From Planctomycetia bacterium (GTDB taxonomy: Bacteria; Planctomycetota; PLA2; JAEUHO01): a stretch of 13,657 nucleotides of DNA. Each line of letters begins with the position of its first letter. Position 1 is the stretch's first letter. The notes below the pieces were generated by a model. It made no database searches, had not been told where the DNA came from, and saw nothing but the letters and a program-made list of their open reading frames with translations. Both the position numbers and the translations under genes were made by a program. The DNA lies in the NCBI GenBank assembly GCA_030618975.1, contig JAUXCH010000047.1, forward strand, positions 1 to 13,657, given 5' to 3'. Of this stretch, positions 13,047-13,657 are shown piece by piece.

Positions 13047-13657
13047 CGCCCGCGGCATGCCCGAGGTCCACGATGCGACCACGTGCGCGGTGCGTGCGGG
13101 GTCGGCGGGGTTGTGGTCTCGCAGCAGGTCGGCGAGCACGCGGACGCGGACGGGGTCCACGTCGAGGTTGGCGTCGCGTCCGATCTGGAGCGCCCGCAGC
13201 TCCAACCACACGTGCTGCAGGTGCTGCGCGCGCTGGCGGGCCTCGAGCAGGAGGGACGCTGCTGCGTCGCGCTCGCCGCCGAGCAGGTTGGCCTGGGCGG
13301 ACAGCAGGCTCGCCACCGCCCCCATCGTGGCCTGGTGCCACCCGAGGCGCGGATCGCGGGCCAAGGCTGCCGCACGCTCGAGCTCGCCGGCATCCACCTC
13401 CTTCAGGTCCCGGCGTAGCGAGATACGCGCGATGCGCAAAGCGAGGTCGATGAGCGGGGGACGGGGAACGTTGGATACGCCGAGGTCGTGGATCGTGGAG
13501 AGCGCATCGGAGAGATCGAGTCCCAGCACGGAGAGTTGGAGCATCTCCACCAGCAGCCGTCCCAGGTCCAGCAACTGCGAAGTCGTGGCGACCTGATCGA
13601 GTGCGGCGAGGACCTTTCCCCGTGCGTCCTCGTGCTCGCCGAGGACGGTACCGAGGA
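13044..13657 (-). CDS. helical, possibly TPR-like protein, C-terminal part (runs off the window)
   Basis: A frame ends at the TAG at 13044-13046 and stays open to the right edge of the window, so at least 203 C-terminal residues are visible and the true start lies outside. A TTG at 13574 is not a credible start, because clearly structured sequence continues upstream of it (GEHEDARGKVLAALDQVATT). The sequence is Leu/Ala/Arg-rich and almost all helical, with heptad-like pairs such as DALSTIHDLGV, LIDLALRIARISL, ELERAAALARD, ANLLGGERDAAASLLLEARQ and VWLELRALQIGRDAN. The alternation of short helices with GxxxxA-type turns suggests TPR-like repeats, as in the tail of a large regulatory or kinase-linked protein. 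I recognise no specific family. It ends VVASWTSGMPRA. Confidence 0.7.
   Translation of the reverse strand, partial: LGTVLGEHEDARGKVLAALDQVATTSQLLDLGRLLVEMLQLSVLGLDLSDALSTIHDLGVSNVPRPPLIDLALRIARISLRRDLKEVDAGELERAAALARDPRLGWHQATMGAVASLLSAQANLLGGERDAAASLLLEARQRAQHLQHVWLELRALQIGRDANLDVDPVRVRVLADLLRDHNPADPARTAHVVASWTSGMPRA

Noticed and set aside
13044..13574. A 176-residue complete protein starting at a TTG at 13574
   Set aside because: The frame continues without a stop to the window edge with the same helical character, so the TTG is an internal Leu codon and the gene is partial.

Overview
The window is very GC-rich, nearly every reading frame is open over long distances, and codons end mostly in G or C. 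The gene content is a large repeat-rich export-anchored protein, a membrane-anchored HExxH peptidase-like protein, a STAND NTPase with WD40 repeats, a SIR2-TIR protein, and small Cys-bearing hypothetical proteins. This mix resembles large-genome Planctomycetota or similar deep-branching environmental bacteria. That assignment is inference from gene style only; no rRNA or housekeeping marker is present.

Layout. (1) 37-2991 (+): a 984-residue protein with an N-terminal membrane anchor and serial carboxypeptidase-regulatory-like/Ig-like beta repeats. Its GTG start overlaps a TGA of a possible upstream gene. (2) 3034-5133 (-): a 699-residue membrane-anchored protein with a gluzincin-type HELVH...EEGLAEY site, convergent with gene 1. 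(3) 5134-5657: no intact gene. It holds the C-terminal two thirds of an aminoglycoside 6'-N-acetyltransferase-like GNAT gene, cut off by an in-frame TGA. (4) 5658-11727 (-): three co-directional genes in transcription order: a SIR2-like/TIR fusion, a 1395-residue nSTAND NTPase with a transmembrane helix and 14 WD40 repeats, and a small secreted beta-domain protein. (5) 11728-12074: divergent intergenic region with weak promoter-like hexamers and a short inverted repeat. (6) 12075-12428 and 12514-12999 (+): tandem paralogues of an unrecognised Cys-containing family, the first without a signal sequence and the second a lipoprotein. (7) 13044 to the window end (-): the C-terminal part of a helical, possibly TPR-like protein that runs off the window.

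The most interesting unit is the SIR2-TIR / nSTAND-WD40 pair. The SIR2-TIR stop codon lies inside the Shine-Dalgarno of the STAND gene, so the two are almost certainly co-translated. TIR and SIR2 domains are the usual NAD-consuming effectors of prokaryotic immune systems, and nSTAND-WD40 proteins have the build of an NTP-dependent sensor switch. The pair therefore reads as a candidate conflict or programmed-cell-death system. In the SIR2 half the usual catalytic Asn appears to be Asp, while the TIR half keeps a candidate catalytic Glu, so TIR may be the active enzyme. The divergent paralogue pair and the small secreted protein could be accessory parts, but the sequence alone cannot show that.
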